Shown: piece after piece, positions 1-7,519 of the stretch | How the letters are laid out: each line of letters starts with the position of its first letter | Position numbering within the stretch: position 1 is the first letter of the stretch | Assembly (NCBI GenBank): GCA_900546635.1 | Contig: URDS01000012.1 | Coordinates: 1-42,435 of the forward strand | Reading direction: 5' to 3' | Source: an uncultured Eubacteriales bacterium | GTDB lineage: Bacteria; Bacillota; Clostridia; Oscillospirales; CAG-272 | DNA length: 42,435 bases | Translations under genes and position numbers: made by a program | The notes under the pieces: model-generated | What the model saw: the letters and a program-made list of their open reading frames with translations, nothing else | Database searches by the model: none | What the model was told of the DNA's origin: nothing

Positions 1-116
1 ATATTTTATAATAAATATAGTAATTTGCCAGAAATTAATGATATAATAAAAAAAGCCAATTTATGCGAAAGCATATGAGCGAAAAATGTATTACGGATTT
101 CGGAGGACCGGTTGTG

Positions 117-1898
117 ATGAAGAGAGTCATAACTCTGATTTTATGTTTGTTGACGGTAATTTTGCCGCTTGCGTCCTGCGGCGGTTCAATTGACATTAAC
201 AGCGAGGACAAAGGCGATATTTTTAATGCTTACATAACGGGGGATCTTTATGCGTTTGACCCCGGACTGGACATTACGGATGAAGCTTCGGTTAAGATTT
301 TAGGGCTTATTTATGAGGGGCTGTTCCGCTTGGACGAGAAGGGCAAGCTGGTGAACGGACTGGCTGAAAAAGTGGAAACGACGGAGGATCCGGCTTCCGG
401 AGAGTATAAAATGCGCATTTCTCTTAAAGAGACGAAATGGTCGGACGGCCGTGCGCTGACGGCGGATGATTTTGTTTATGCATGGAAGCGGCTGATGGAG
501 CCGACGTATAAGAGTTCTGCGGCGTCGCTTTTGTATGAAGTGAAAAATGCGCGCACGGTTAAGGCGGGCGATGCATCCATCGATGATTTGGGTGTTGTGG
601 CGCTGGATACCTATTTGCTGGAGATTACCTTTGAGGGCAAGATTGATTTTGAAAATTTCAAAAAGAACCTTGCCAGCTTGTCTCTGGTTCCTCTGCGTGA
701 GGATTCTGTTGCTTCCAATTCCAGATATTGGTCTCGCCGGCACGCGACGCTGGTTACAAACGGGCCGTTGGTTATTAAATCCATTGACCGCGATGAAAAT
801 ACAATGCGTCTGGAGCGCAACAACTACTATTACCGTGATACCGAAGAGGATAAGCTGGACAAATTTGTCACGCCCTATCGGATTCTGGTGCACTTTATAA
901 AGGAAGAGGAGAGACCCTCCGGTCAGCGTACTTATGCCGACGATCTCGATGCAATTTATGCCGAGTATGCGGCAGGCAATATTTTGTACATGGGCGATGT
1001 TCCGCTGTCCAACCGCGCCGAACTGCAAAAACAGGCGCATGTAACCGATGCAAATTCTACCTATACTTATATGTTTAATACGTCGAATGCGCTGTTTGCC
1101 GATGCGCGTGTGCGCCGCGCGCTTTCCATGGCGATTGACCGCAAAGCGATTGCCGATATTTTGGTCTATGCGGATCCGGCGACCGGATTGATTGCCAATA
1201 CGGTCTTTAATGCGACAAGCGGAAAAAGTTTCCGTGATGTGCATGGAGGCGTTCTGAATACGGCGGCGGATATGGACGGCGCGCGCGCGCTTCTGGCCGA
1301 AGCCGGCGTTAAGAACGGCAGTTTTGCGGTCTCGTATAAACAAAATGATGCGGAACAGGCTGTTGCGGAATATGTTGCGGGTGTATGGAGTGAACTCGGT
1401 TTCAAAGTTGAACTCAAACCGCTGACTGCAACGGTGGAAACAGCGGTTGAAAACACGGAAGAAATTGATTATTATATTGATTCGGTGCAGGAAGCGTATG
1501 AAACCGGCGATTTTGATGTGCTCGCTGTGGATGTCAGCATGCTTTCCGTTGATGCTTTCCCGGCGCTTGCCGCATTCGCGCTTGAATTTTCCGGCAACGG
1601 AATCGATATGTCCAGCGAAACCTATGATTTCATTTCGCATCGAACCGGATATAACGATGCCGGATATAATGAAATCATTGAGCGCGCTTTTGCCGAGAAA
1701 GACGTTGCCAAGCGCGCGGATATTTTGGCGGAGGCGGAAGCGTATCTGATGAATCAGATGCCGGTCATGCCGCTGGTATTCAATAAAGATTGCTATCTGG
1801 TCAGCAAGGAACTGTCCGGGCTGAAGTCCTCATATCTGGGATACAGAAGCTTTTCTAAAGTAAGCTATAAGAACTATGTGTATGTGCCGGAAGAATAA
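117..1898 (+). CDS. Peptide-type ABC transporter solute-binding lipoprotein (SBP family 5)
   Basis: Probable extracytoplasmic binding protein delivering oligopeptides or similar ligands to an ABC importer. The ATG at 117 is preferred over upstream in-frame starts because GGAGG lies ten bases before it and the protein then begins with a lipoprotein signal: a hydrophobic stretch ending LASC, with Cys21 as the lipidation site. The body carries family-5 features: an early DPGLDITDEASV segment, WSDGRALTADDFVYAWKR, and later RVRRALSMAIDRKAI. About 594 residues, normal for the family. No permease or ATPase gene follows in the window, so it is an orphan here or its partners lie upstream. Ligand cannot be told from sequence. 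Confidence 0.9.
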   Translation: MKRVITLILCLLTVILPLASCGGSIDINSEDKGDIFNAYITGDLYAFDPGLDITDEASVKILGLIYEGLFRLDEKGKLVNGLAEKVETTEDPASGEYKMRISLKETKWSDGRALTADDFVYAWKRLMEPTYKSSAASLLYEVKNARTVKAGDASIDDLGVVALDTYLLEITFEGKIDFENFKKNLASLSLVPLREDSVASNSRYWSRRHATLVTNGPLVIKSIDRDENTMRLERNNYYYRDTEEDKLDKFVTPYRILVHFIKEEERPSGQRTYADDLDAIYAEYAAGNILYMGDVPLSNRAELQKQAHVTDANSTYTYMFNTSNALFADARVRRALSMAIDRKAIADILVYADPATGLIANTVFNATSGKSFRDVHGGVLNTAADMDGARALLAEAGVKNGSFAVSYKQNDAEQAVAEYVAGVWSELGFKVELKPLTATVETAVENTEEIDYYIDSVQEAYETGDFDVLAVDVSMLSVDAFPALAAFALEFSGNGIDMSSETYDFISHRTGYNDAGYNEIIERAFAEKDVAKRADILAEAEAYLMNQMPVMPLVFNKDCYLVSKELSGLKSSYLGYRSFSKVSYKNYVYVPEE

Positions 1899-1913
1899 TT
1901 GATTTGCGGCTTT

Positions 1914-1965
1914 AGCGCATACAGAGCACATCTGCGACAAAAAACGTGCTTTGTATGCGCTTTTT
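1914..1965 (+). terminator. Rho-independent terminator after the solute-binding protein
   Basis: A 16-base arm at 1914-1929 pairs with 1946-1961, with one G-T wobble, followed by a run of T. It separates the solute-binding protein gene from the next promoter. Confidence 0.8.
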
Positions 1966-1975
1966 GCATTTTAGC

Positions 1976-2004
1976 TTGACTGTTTTAAATCGGCATGATA
2001 AAAT
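1976..2004 (+). promoter_or_regulatory. Sigma-A-type promoter for the DUF4364 gene
   Basis: TTGACT at 1976-1981 and TAAAAT at 1999-2004 are separated by 17 bases, immediately after the upstream terminator and 30 bases before the start codon. Confidence 0.65.
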
Positions 2005-2034
2005 AGAATTTGCCGCGTGGAAAGGGGGAAAGGT

Positions 2035-2589
2035 ATGAAAAAAATAAAAACAAGACTGACCAATAAAAACGATATTAAGATCTTCATACTTTACCTCTTG
2101 CAAAATATAAATTATCCGTTGGATTTTGCGACGATCAATGACATCGTTGTACAGAACGAGTATGTAAACTATTTTGACTTTGCCGAATGTTTTGCTGAGA
2201 TTCTGGATATGGGGCATATCATAGAAGAGGTCGGCGCGGACGGCACACTGTATCGGATTTCCCCGCTTGGTTCTGCGGTGGTCAGTCAGCTTCAAAGCAA
2301 TCTTTTGCGGTCGATTCGAGAGAACAGCCTGAAAAGCGCGCTGAAACTGCTTTCTTTCCGCAAGCGCGGCGCAAAAGTAAAATGCCGCACGGCTCAGCGG
2401 GATGACGGAAAGTTTGAGATTGAGTGTGTGATTACCGAGATGGATAAGGAGATTTTACATATTCAACTGGTTGATGATTCGGCGATCCGAATTGAGCGCA
2501 TGAAAGCCAATTTTGAAGAGCGCCCCGACGTGATTTATAAAGGAATCATGGCGCTTTTAGCGGGGGAAGTGGATTATTTATTGAATTGA
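2035..2589 (+). CDS. DUF4364 family protein
   Basis: A 184-residue protein resembling the Clostridia-specific DUF4364 family, whose N-terminal part is predicted to be a winged helix and which is therefore thought to be regulatory; no biochemical role is established. Recognisable segments are IKIFILYLLQNINYPLDF near residues 14-31, the NYFDFAECFAEILDMGHI block and a PLGSAV turn. ATG 2035 is chosen over an in-frame ATG 18 bases upstream because a purine-rich AAAGGGGGAAAGG directly precedes it. It has its own promoter and ends about 190 bases before the sigma-factor gene, which also has its own promoter. Confidence 0.75.
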   Translation: MKKIKTRLTNKNDIKIFILYLLQNINYPLDFATINDIVVQNEYVNYFDFAECFAEILDMGHIIEEVGADGTLYRISPLGSAVVSQLQSNLLRSIRENSLKSALKLLSFRKRGAKVKCRTAQRDDGKFEIECVITEMDKEILHIQLVDDSAIRIERMKANFEERPDVIYKGIMALLAGEVDYLLN

Positions 2590-2715
2590 AAACATGTATA
2601 TGCATTTTGATTCAAGCCGGGTTTTGAATGTTGATTCGGCGAAAATTTCTTCCGGAAAAGACGTAAAACTTCCAATTCTGTGCAAACTTTACAAAAAAAT
2701 ATTTCCATTTTCCTA

Positions 2716-2743
2716 TTGACATTATGTAAATTAATGGTATAAT
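2716..2743 (+). promoter_or_regulatory. Consensus sigma-A promoter for the sigma-factor gene
   Basis: A perfect TTGACA at 2716-2721 and a perfect TATAAT at 2738-2743, 16 bases apart, lie 35 bases before the GTG start. Perfect hexamers suggest strong housekeeping expression of the sigma factor and of the elements after it. Confidence 0.8.
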
Positions 2744-2778
2744 GAAAAATAGAGTTTATGTAAGCGCGAGGTAGTTCT

Positions 2779-3372
2779 GTGGGCGAAGACAAGCATGAGC
2801 GATCAGATGAAGAAACCGCCGCGCTGATTGCGCGCATACAGGAGGGCAGCAGCGGGGCATTCGTTCGTCTGTCTGAGTTGTATGCACCGCTTCTCGAAAG
2901 CGAAGTTGCACGGTATATGCATAGCTTTAACGACGCCGATCTTGAGGATCTGCGGCAGGGCGCTCTGGTCTCGCTCTATCGCGCCGCGCTTGCATATAAT
3001 TCCGAAAAAGGTGTGACATTCGGCTTATTTGCAAAAATTTGTATCGTCAACGGCATCGCGGATACGCTTCGGTATGTCGGCAAAAAAAGCAGTACGCTGA
3101 ATATTGAGGATATATCCGAGGAAGAGCAGCTTGCGAAAAGCAGCAGCCAAAATCCGCAGAGCCTGTTTTTGGATAAAGAGTCCATGCTGGATCTGAGTCG
3201 GAGAATCCGCAGTACACTTTCCGAGATGGAATATACGATATTTGAATTATATATAGGCGGTTATTCTTATATTGAAATTGCGGAGCGGGTCGGAAAAAGC
3301 GCCAAGTCGGTTGACAACGCTTTATGCAGAATTAAAATCAAATTAAAGAAATTGTTTCATAATCCGGTGTGA
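2779..3372 (+). CDS. SigH-like sigma-70 family RNA polymerase sigma factor
   Basis: An alternative sigma factor of 197 residues, similar in layout to SigH (Spo0H), which directs early sporulation and competence genes in Bacillus and Clostridium. Region 2 spans about residues 10-90 (DLEDLRQGALVSLYRAALAY, then the FAKICIVNGIADTLR segment). Region 4 is a helix-turn-helix at about 150-195 (SEMEYTIFELYIGGYSY, ERVGKSAKSVDNALCRIK). It begins with GTG, preceded by a weak GCGAGGT site. The usual SigH neighbours in Clostridia (rpmG, secE, nusG) are absent: a tRNA-like element and a zinc-ribbon gene follow instead. It could be a lineage-specific SigH relative and not the spo0H orthologue. Confidence 0.82.
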   Translation: MGEDKHERSDEETAALIARIQEGSSGAFVRLSELYAPLLESEVARYMHSFNDADLEDLRQGALVSLYRAALAYNSEKGVTFGLFAKICIVNGIADTLRYVGKKSSTLNIEDISEEEQLAKSSSQNPQSLFLDKESMLDLSRRIRSTLSEMEYTIFELYIGGYSYIEIAERVGKSAKSVDNALCRIKIKLKKLFHNPV

Positions 3373-3385
3373 ATCCGGTTCATAT

Positions 3386-3451
3386 GCCCGAATAGCTTAA
3401 AGCACAGAGCGTTGTATGGCAAAGGTGTCGGTTTAAATCCGTCTTGGGGCA
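3386..3451 (+). ncRNA. tRNA-like element with shortened anticodon arm (degenerate tRNA)
   Basis: The 66 bases fold like a tRNA. The acceptor arm is GCCCGAA (3386-3392) with TTGGGGC (3444-3450), one mismatch. Position 8 is T and position 9 is A. A 4-bp D stem GCTT/GAGC encloses an 8-base loop. A T arm GTCGG/CCGTC, one mismatch, holds the seven-base loop TTTAAAT. Only 15 bases lie between the D and T arms instead of about 22, allowing a TTG/CAA mini-stem with a 5-base loop instead of a normal anticodon arm. The D loop lacks the GG pair and the T loop has T where C56 is expected, so both sides of the elbow contact are lost together. No CCA is encoded. It starts 13 bases after the sigma-factor stop. 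Confidence 0.55.
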
Positions 3452-3489
3452 AAAAATTTTCAACCTATTTTAAAGCGAGGTAAAAAGCA

Positions 3490-3768
3490 ATGTATCAGGA
3501 CAAGACTTTGAAGTGCAAGGACTGCGGTGCGGAGTTCGTGTTCACGGCAGGTGATCAGGAGTTCTACGCTGAGAAAGGCTTCCAGAATGAGCCGCAGAGA
3601 TGCAAGGCTTGCAGAGATGCAAGAAAGTCGCAGGCACGCTCTCAGAGAGAGTACTTCACGACGGTTTGCGCAAGATGCGGTAAGGAAGCGAAAGTTCCTT
3701 TCCAGCCTTCAAACGACAGACCGGTTTATTGCAGCGAGTGTTTCGCCGCAATGAAAGAAGAGAACTGA
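3490..3768 (+). CDS. Zinc-ribbon protein with two CxxC-x17-18-CxxC units
   Basis: A 92-residue soluble protein with two zinc-ribbon-like modules: LKCKDCGAEF with QRCKACRDAR (about residues 8-42), and TTVCARCGKE with VYCSECF (about 56-86). This matches the short clostridial zinc-ribbon proteins with CxxC-x17-CxxC repeats; they are presumed nucleic-acid or ribosome binding, but no function is proven. Start ATG has AAAGCGAGG upstream. The coding style (AGA arginines, few rare codons) looks like a highly expressed gene compared with its neighbours. It is probably read from the sigma-factor promoter through the tRNA-like element, since no separate promoter is obvious in the 38 bases before it. Confidence 0.82.
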   Translation: MYQDKTLKCKDCGAEFVFTAGDQEFYAEKGFQNEPQRCKACRDARKSQARSQREYFTTVCARCGKEAKVPFQPSNDRPVYCSECFAAMKEEN

Positions 3769-3854
3769 GTCTCTTCTGCCGAATCTGAAACGGCCTGTGC
3801 ATTTAGCCATAGAGTGAATTTTCACAAAGGATAACGAAGCAGGACGCAACAGTC

Positions 3855-3894
3855 AACGGACATACCGTGAAAGCGGGTGTCCGTTTTGTTGTTT
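3855..3894 (+). terminator. Rho-independent terminator after the zinc-ribbon gene
   Basis: A 9-bp arm AACGGACAT (3855-3863) pairs with GTGTCCGTT (3877-3885), followed by TTGTTGTTTT. The 86 bases between the gene and this hairpin show no further gene. Confidence 0.75.
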
Positions 3895-3972
3895 TCACGA
3901 TAAACTGACAAAAAGAATTGCAGCAAGTATAGTCGTTTTCGGGATTTTTCGCAAAATATTTCATTTTTTCTC

Positions 3973-4001
3973 TATACAATCATGGGATTTTGTGTTATAC
4001 T
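3973..4001 (+). promoter_or_regulatory. Probable promoter for rlmB
   Basis: TATACA (3973-3978) and TATACT (3996-4001) are 17 bases apart and sit 46 bases before the rlmB start, downstream of the terminator. Confidence 0.5.
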
Positions 4002-4046
4002 TTGTTTGTATAGTTTGCAGATTTTTAATCTGCGAGAGGAGTCAGT

Positions 4047-4844
4047 ATGCCATATCAGAAAAAACCATATCGGGATCGGCGCGACGCGGAGAATTTTGAT
4101 TCTGCCGAGACCGGTGCGGGGGTTGTCGTCGGCAGAAATGCTTTTCGGGAACTTCTGGCAAGCGGGCGTTCGATCGATAAGGTGTTTGTACAGCGGGGAG
4201 AACGGTCGGGTTCGATTACCTTGCTGGTTGCACAGGCCATAGAACGGAAAATTCCGGTGGTTGAGGCCGATAAACGCAAATTGGACGCGCTTTCCGGCAC
4301 TTCCAATCACCAGGGGGTCGTTGCGCTGGCTGCGCAGAAAGAATACTGTACGCTGGATGATATTTTGGCCGTTGCCGCCGAGCGCGGCGAACCGCCGCTT
4401 GTGGTTATTCTTGACGGCGTGGAGGATCCGCACAATCTCGGTGCGATTATCCGCAGTGCCGATGTATTCGGCGCGCACGGAATCGTGATCCCTAAACGCC
4501 GTGCCAGCGGCATTTCCGCGATTGTGGAAAAAGCTTCCGCCGGGGCGCTTGAACATATGGCGGTGGCGAAAGTGACCAATATTGCCGATGCCATTGCGGA
4601 GCTTCAAAAAAAAGGACTTTGGATTTATGCGGCGGAAAGCGGCGGAGACAACTATCGTACGGTTGATTTCGGCGGCGCTGCGGGCGTGGTATTCGGCAGT
4701 GAGGGAAACGGGGTATCACGGCTTGTACTTGAGAAATGTGACTTCCGGGTCGGCATTCCGAATTTCGGACATGTCAATTCATTGAATGTATCCTGTGCCG
4801 CTGCGGTTGTGCTTGCGGCGATAGCCGATAAGCGGCATTCATAA
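4047..4844 (+). CDS. rlmB: 23S rRNA (guanosine-2'-O-)-methyltransferase, RlmB/TrmH family
   Basis: SPOUT-class methyltransferase using S-adenosylmethionine; the RlmB group methylates the ribose of G2251 in 23S rRNA. A 4Fe-free substrate-binding N domain (GVVVGRNAFRELLASGR at about 28-44) precedes the SpoU domain. All three SpoU motifs are visible: DGVEDPHNLGAIIRSADVFG, FGSEGNGVSR, and IPNFGHVNSLNVSCAAAVVL near the C terminus, which forms the trefoil knot. 265 residues, family size. ATG at 4047 follows GAGAGGAG. The next gene begins 20 bases after its stop, so the two are probably co-transcribed. The exact rRNA target is assumed from family membership. Confidence 0.9.
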   Translation: MPYQKKPYRDRRDAENFDSAETGAGVVVGRNAFRELLASGRSIDKVFVQRGERSGSITLLVAQAIERKIPVVEADKRKLDALSGTSNHQGVVALAAQKEYCTLDDILAVAAERGEPPLVVILDGVEDPHNLGAIIRSADVFGAHGIVIPKRRASGISAIVEKASAGALEHMAVAKVTNIADAIAELQKKGLWIYAAESGGDNYRTVDFGGAAGVVFGSEGNGVSRLVLEKCDFRVGIPNFGHVNSLNVSCAAAVVLAAIADKRHS

Positions 4845-4864
4845 TTACGGAAAGGAACTTGGGC

Positions 4865-7264
4865 ATGGAAGAAAACAGAGACAATGAAATGACGGTTGAT
4901 GAACTGCTGAAAAAATTAAAAGATGATATTTTAGGATCGGATGAAGATTTGCATGCCGCCGAGCCGGAGCAAGAAGATGCCCAAACGGCGCCGGCAGCCG
5001 ATGCGGATGACGGCAGGGGTTCGGAGATTGATCTTTCTGAAGAATTTGATGCGCTGCTTAGCGAGAAATTGTCCGATATAGATCATCAAAAAGAAACGGA
5101 TACCGTCGAAACGGATATTTCAAAACCCGCCGCTGACAAAGGGGAAGCGTATGAGGCATTTGCCGACGAGGCAGAAGCGGACGAATCCGCGCACTTGTCC
5201 GCGGTAAATGAGGAGGATATTCTTGCTGCTTGGGGAATCGCCCGCGGCGAACTGGAAAAAAGCAAGCAGAATGTTTCTTCTGCCGGTAAAACAGAATCAG
5301 TGCCGCCGGCTGAAACGGCCAATGCAAAACATACGCGCGTATATACGATAACTCGTGTTGAGAACAAGGAGACCTATGCGCTTCGGAAACAGTCGGAGAC
5401 GCAGCGGCAGGCCGTAGATTATGATCGGACGGATTATACGCTGATTAAACAGGCGCTCGGAATGGAAAAGGCCGACGCATGGGAACCGGATACGGACATG
5501 CCCGAATTTGAAGCTGTGTCTGAAAACCGTACTTCGAGGATTCCGAAAACGATCGATTCGCCTAAAGACGAATTTACGTATCAGCGTCAAAGGGACGATA
5601 TTGCCGCAGACTATAAGCGTTGGAGCAAAAATTCCGGATTGAAGCTGCTTTTGGCACTGCTTGCAGAGCTTTTGCTGTTTGCGCTGGAATGCCTGCCGGC
5701 CCTTGGCGTGACGATGCCGGATGCGTTGAACTCGGCGTATTATCCGGTGGTTTATTCGATGGCTTCGCTTCAGCTTTTGTTGATTCTCGGCGCGCTTTGC
5801 TATCGTGAACTGGCAAACGGCGCGCTCAGTCTGCTGAAATTCCGGGTTACGGGTGACAGCGTGCTTGTGCTTGCGGTATTGTTTACCGTCATTTGCGATA
5901 TTGTCAGTTGTGCGTTCGGTTCTACGGCTCCGATCTATAATTTCTCTGCGGGACTTTGCGCACTGTCGGTCAAACTGTTTGATTATTTGGATATTCGGCG
6001 TCAGAAATTGGCTTTTGAGATTATTTCTTCCGATGCGGCGCAGAAGTATGTCGCCGTGAAAGCGCTTCCGGTTGAAACGGCGGGGATCGTTGGTATGGAG
6101 GACTATACCGACGGCGAAGACGCACAGGTTTTGCGGGTGGAAAAGTGCAGTTTTGTAGAAAATTATTTTGCGCGCACAGACAGCCGCAGTGAACGCGATG
6201 TCGGAATCAATCGCGTGCTTGTGCCGATTATTTTTGCCGTTGCGGTGGTTGCGTTTATTTTCAGCATGGCAGGCGGGGCTCGCGTGGATGTGTCTTTCGG
6301 CATTTTTAACGCCGTGATTATGTTGGGACTTCCGGCTACGCTCTTTCTTTCAGCCAGTTATCCGCTTTATAAAGCGTCCAAACAGCTATATAAAAAAGAG
6401 AGTGCCATTGTCGGCGAGGCTTCCGTAGAGGAGTATGCGGGGACGACTTTGATCTGTTTTGATGATGCGGATGCGTTTCCGTCCTATGGTGTAGCGCTGG
6501 AAAATCTTCGTATTTACGGAAAAGGCGATATTGAGACAATTATCGAGCAGATGGGCGCTCTGTTCAGCCGGCTCGGTGGTCCTTTAAGACATGTGTTTTC
6601 TCTGATGACGACCGATTGCCCCAAGCCTTACCGTATCAAGCTTGAGCAGATTTTTGAGGACGGCGTCTGTGCGCAGGTGGACGGCGAGATGCTGTATGTC
6701 GGCAATGCCGACTATATGAAGAAAAACGGATTTTGTGTGACTGACCGCAGCGACGAGATCGGCGGCAAACATTTTTCAACGATGTATCTTGCGCAGGATG
6801 GGGAACTGCGTGCAAAGTTCTTTATCCGCTATACGCTCGACGGCGGATTTGAGTCGATCGTTCGCCGACTTGCCAAGCACGGCGTGGCTTCGGTAATTTT
6901 GACCGGCGATTCCAATATCAGCGATGAGCTTTTGGCGCGCTTTATCGATATTTCAAAGCTTCCGGTCAAGGTTGTGCGGCGTCACAATTTTGAAAACGGT
7001 GTCCGCGGAGGCCGCGCGGACAGCGGCGTGGTATCCAAGGGCGGCGTCGGCGATCTTGTACATGCGGTGACCATGTGCGATCGGGTTTCACGTGTAATCA
7101 GCACGATGAAGGCTGTTCGCATTGCGTCTGCGGCGATTTGTGTGTTGCTCACGATCTTTTTGTGCTTTATGAACTTATCCGGCACGATCTCCTCTTTGTA
7201 TACGGCGATTTATCAGTTGTTCTGGCTTGTACCTGCATTGATTATTGCAAAGGTTTGTTTATAA
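4865..7264 (+). CDS. Membrane protein resembling a catalytically dead P-type ATPase
   Basis: 799 residues. About the first 250 are acidic, low-complexity and soluble. Membrane segments follow at about 259-345 and 360-385, then a pair near 455-505. The stretch GLPATLFLSASYPLYKASK, then the VGEASVEEYAGTTLICFD region, aligns by eye with the end of the P-type ATPase membrane domain leading into DKTGTLT, but here it reads D533-D-A-D-A-F-P. Later ATPase echoes are QVDGEMLYVGNADYM (nucleotide-domain-like), LTGDSN at 679-684 for TGDN, and GGVGDLVHAVTMCDRVSRVI before two final membrane helices. The GDGxND magnesium motif is absent. The D-K-T-G-T lysine and threonines are lost, so ATP-driven transport is unlikely. 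Start is ATG 4865, with GGAAAGG upstream. Role unknown. Confidence 0.7.
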   Translation: MEENRDNEMTVDELLKKLKDDILGSDEDLHAAEPEQEDAQTAPAADADDGRGSEIDLSEEFDALLSEKLSDIDHQKETDTVETDISKPAADKGEAYEAFADEAEADESAHLSAVNEEDILAAWGIARGELEKSKQNVSSAGKTESVPPAETANAKHTRVYTITRVENKETYALRKQSETQRQAVDYDRTDYTLIKQALGMEKADAWEPDTDMPEFEAVSENRTSRIPKTIDSPKDEFTYQRQRDDIAADYKRWSKNSGLKLLLALLAELLLFALECLPALGVTMPDALNSAYYPVVYSMASLQLLLILGALCYRELANGALSLLKFRVTGDSVLVLAVLFTVICDIVSCAFGSTAPIYNFSAGLCALSVKLFDYLDIRRQKLAFEIISSDAAQKYVAVKALPVETAGIVGMEDYTDGEDAQVLRVEKCSFVENYFARTDSRSERDVGINRVLVPIIFAVAVVAFIFSMAGGARVDVSFGIFNAVIMLGLPATLFLSASYPLYKASKQLYKKESAIVGEASVEEYAGTTLICFDDADAFPSYGVALENLRIYGKGDIETIIEQMGALFSRLGGPLRHVFSLMTTDCPKPYRIKLEQIFEDGVCAQVDGEMLYVGNADYMKKNGFCVTDRSDEIGGKHFSTMYLAQDGELRAKFFIRYTLDGGFESIVRRLAKHGVASVILTGDSNISDELLARFIDISKLPVKVVRRHNFENGVRGGRADSGVVSKGGVGDLVHAVTMCDRVSRVISTMKAVRIASAAICVLLTIFLCFMNLSGTISSLYTAIYQLFWLVPALIIAKVCL

Positions 7265-7271
7265 AATCGAT

Positions 7272-7300
7272 AGGAAAGCCGCCGCAATGGCGGCTTTCCT
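7272..7300 (+). terminator. Terminator hairpin after the pseudo-P-type ATPase gene
   Basis: A perfect 12-bp stem, AGGAAAGCCGCC with GGCGGCTTTCCT, around the 5-base loop GCAAT, starting 7 bases after the stop codon. Its core recurs at 7467-7493, on the other side of the repeat element. Confidence 0.65.
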
Positions 7301-7302
7301 CA

Positions 7303-7467
7303 GTCTGTTGATACAATAAAAAATGCAAATAAAATACGTTTACAAGGCGGACATGCGCCGCCTTGTAAACACCTTGCGGGCGTGCGAGTGCCGACCGTAG
7401 GGAGACGCGACGGCGTGAGCGGACACGCCCCATCGTCGGAAAACCTTGGTTTTTCGACGGTCAGAAG
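7303..7467. repeat. Dispersed structured repeat, copy 1
   Basis: About 165 bases sharing both ends with a second copy at 37627-37838. A 52-base block (7333-7384) is identical in the two copies and contains a perfect 13-bp hairpin (7338-7350 with 7358-7370, loop ACATGCG). Near the right end a second hairpin, 7434-7445 with 7448-7459 and loop TT, is conserved with one compensating-type G-T wobble. Between them GGGCGTG (7378-7384) can pair with CACGCCC (7424-7430). The left end begins GTCTGTTGAT and the right end reads GACGGTC, one variable base, then GAAG. No open reading frame or terminal inverted repeat is visible. Confidence 0.75.
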
Positions 7468-7493
7468 AAAGCCGCCGCAATGGCGGCTTTCCT
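7467..7493. repeat. Second copy of the terminator hairpin flanking the repeat
   Basis: These 27 bases repeat 7274-7300 exactly, in direct orientation, and again form a strong hairpin with loop GCAAT. The repeat element therefore sits between two direct copies of the same hairpin, 27 bases before the next start codon. Confidence 0.75.
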
Positions 7494-7519
7494 ATCATAA
7501 TAGGATTATGTGAGGAAGT

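Noticed and set aside
300..1640. Long minus-strand open frame opposite the solute-binding protein
   Set aside because: It mirrors the codon pattern of the plus-strand gene, is rich in Arg, His and Ile, matches no family and has no ribosome site. The same reasoning applies to minus-strand frames opposite pheS (34047-35129), pheT (36295-37239) and gap (41302-42039).
3386..3451. Functional elongator tRNA gene
   Set aside because: No seven-base anticodon loop on a five-pair stem can be formed in the 15 bases available.
3838..3856. Cyclic-di-GMP-I (GEMM) riboswitch suggested by GGACGCAA
   Set aside because: The paired tetraloop and receptor stems of GEMM-I cannot be drawn convincingly, and the downstream rlmB is not a usual target.
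7303..7467. CRISPR array or insertion sequence at the repeat
   Set aside because: There is one unit per site, no regular spacers, no transposase frame and no terminal inverted repeats.
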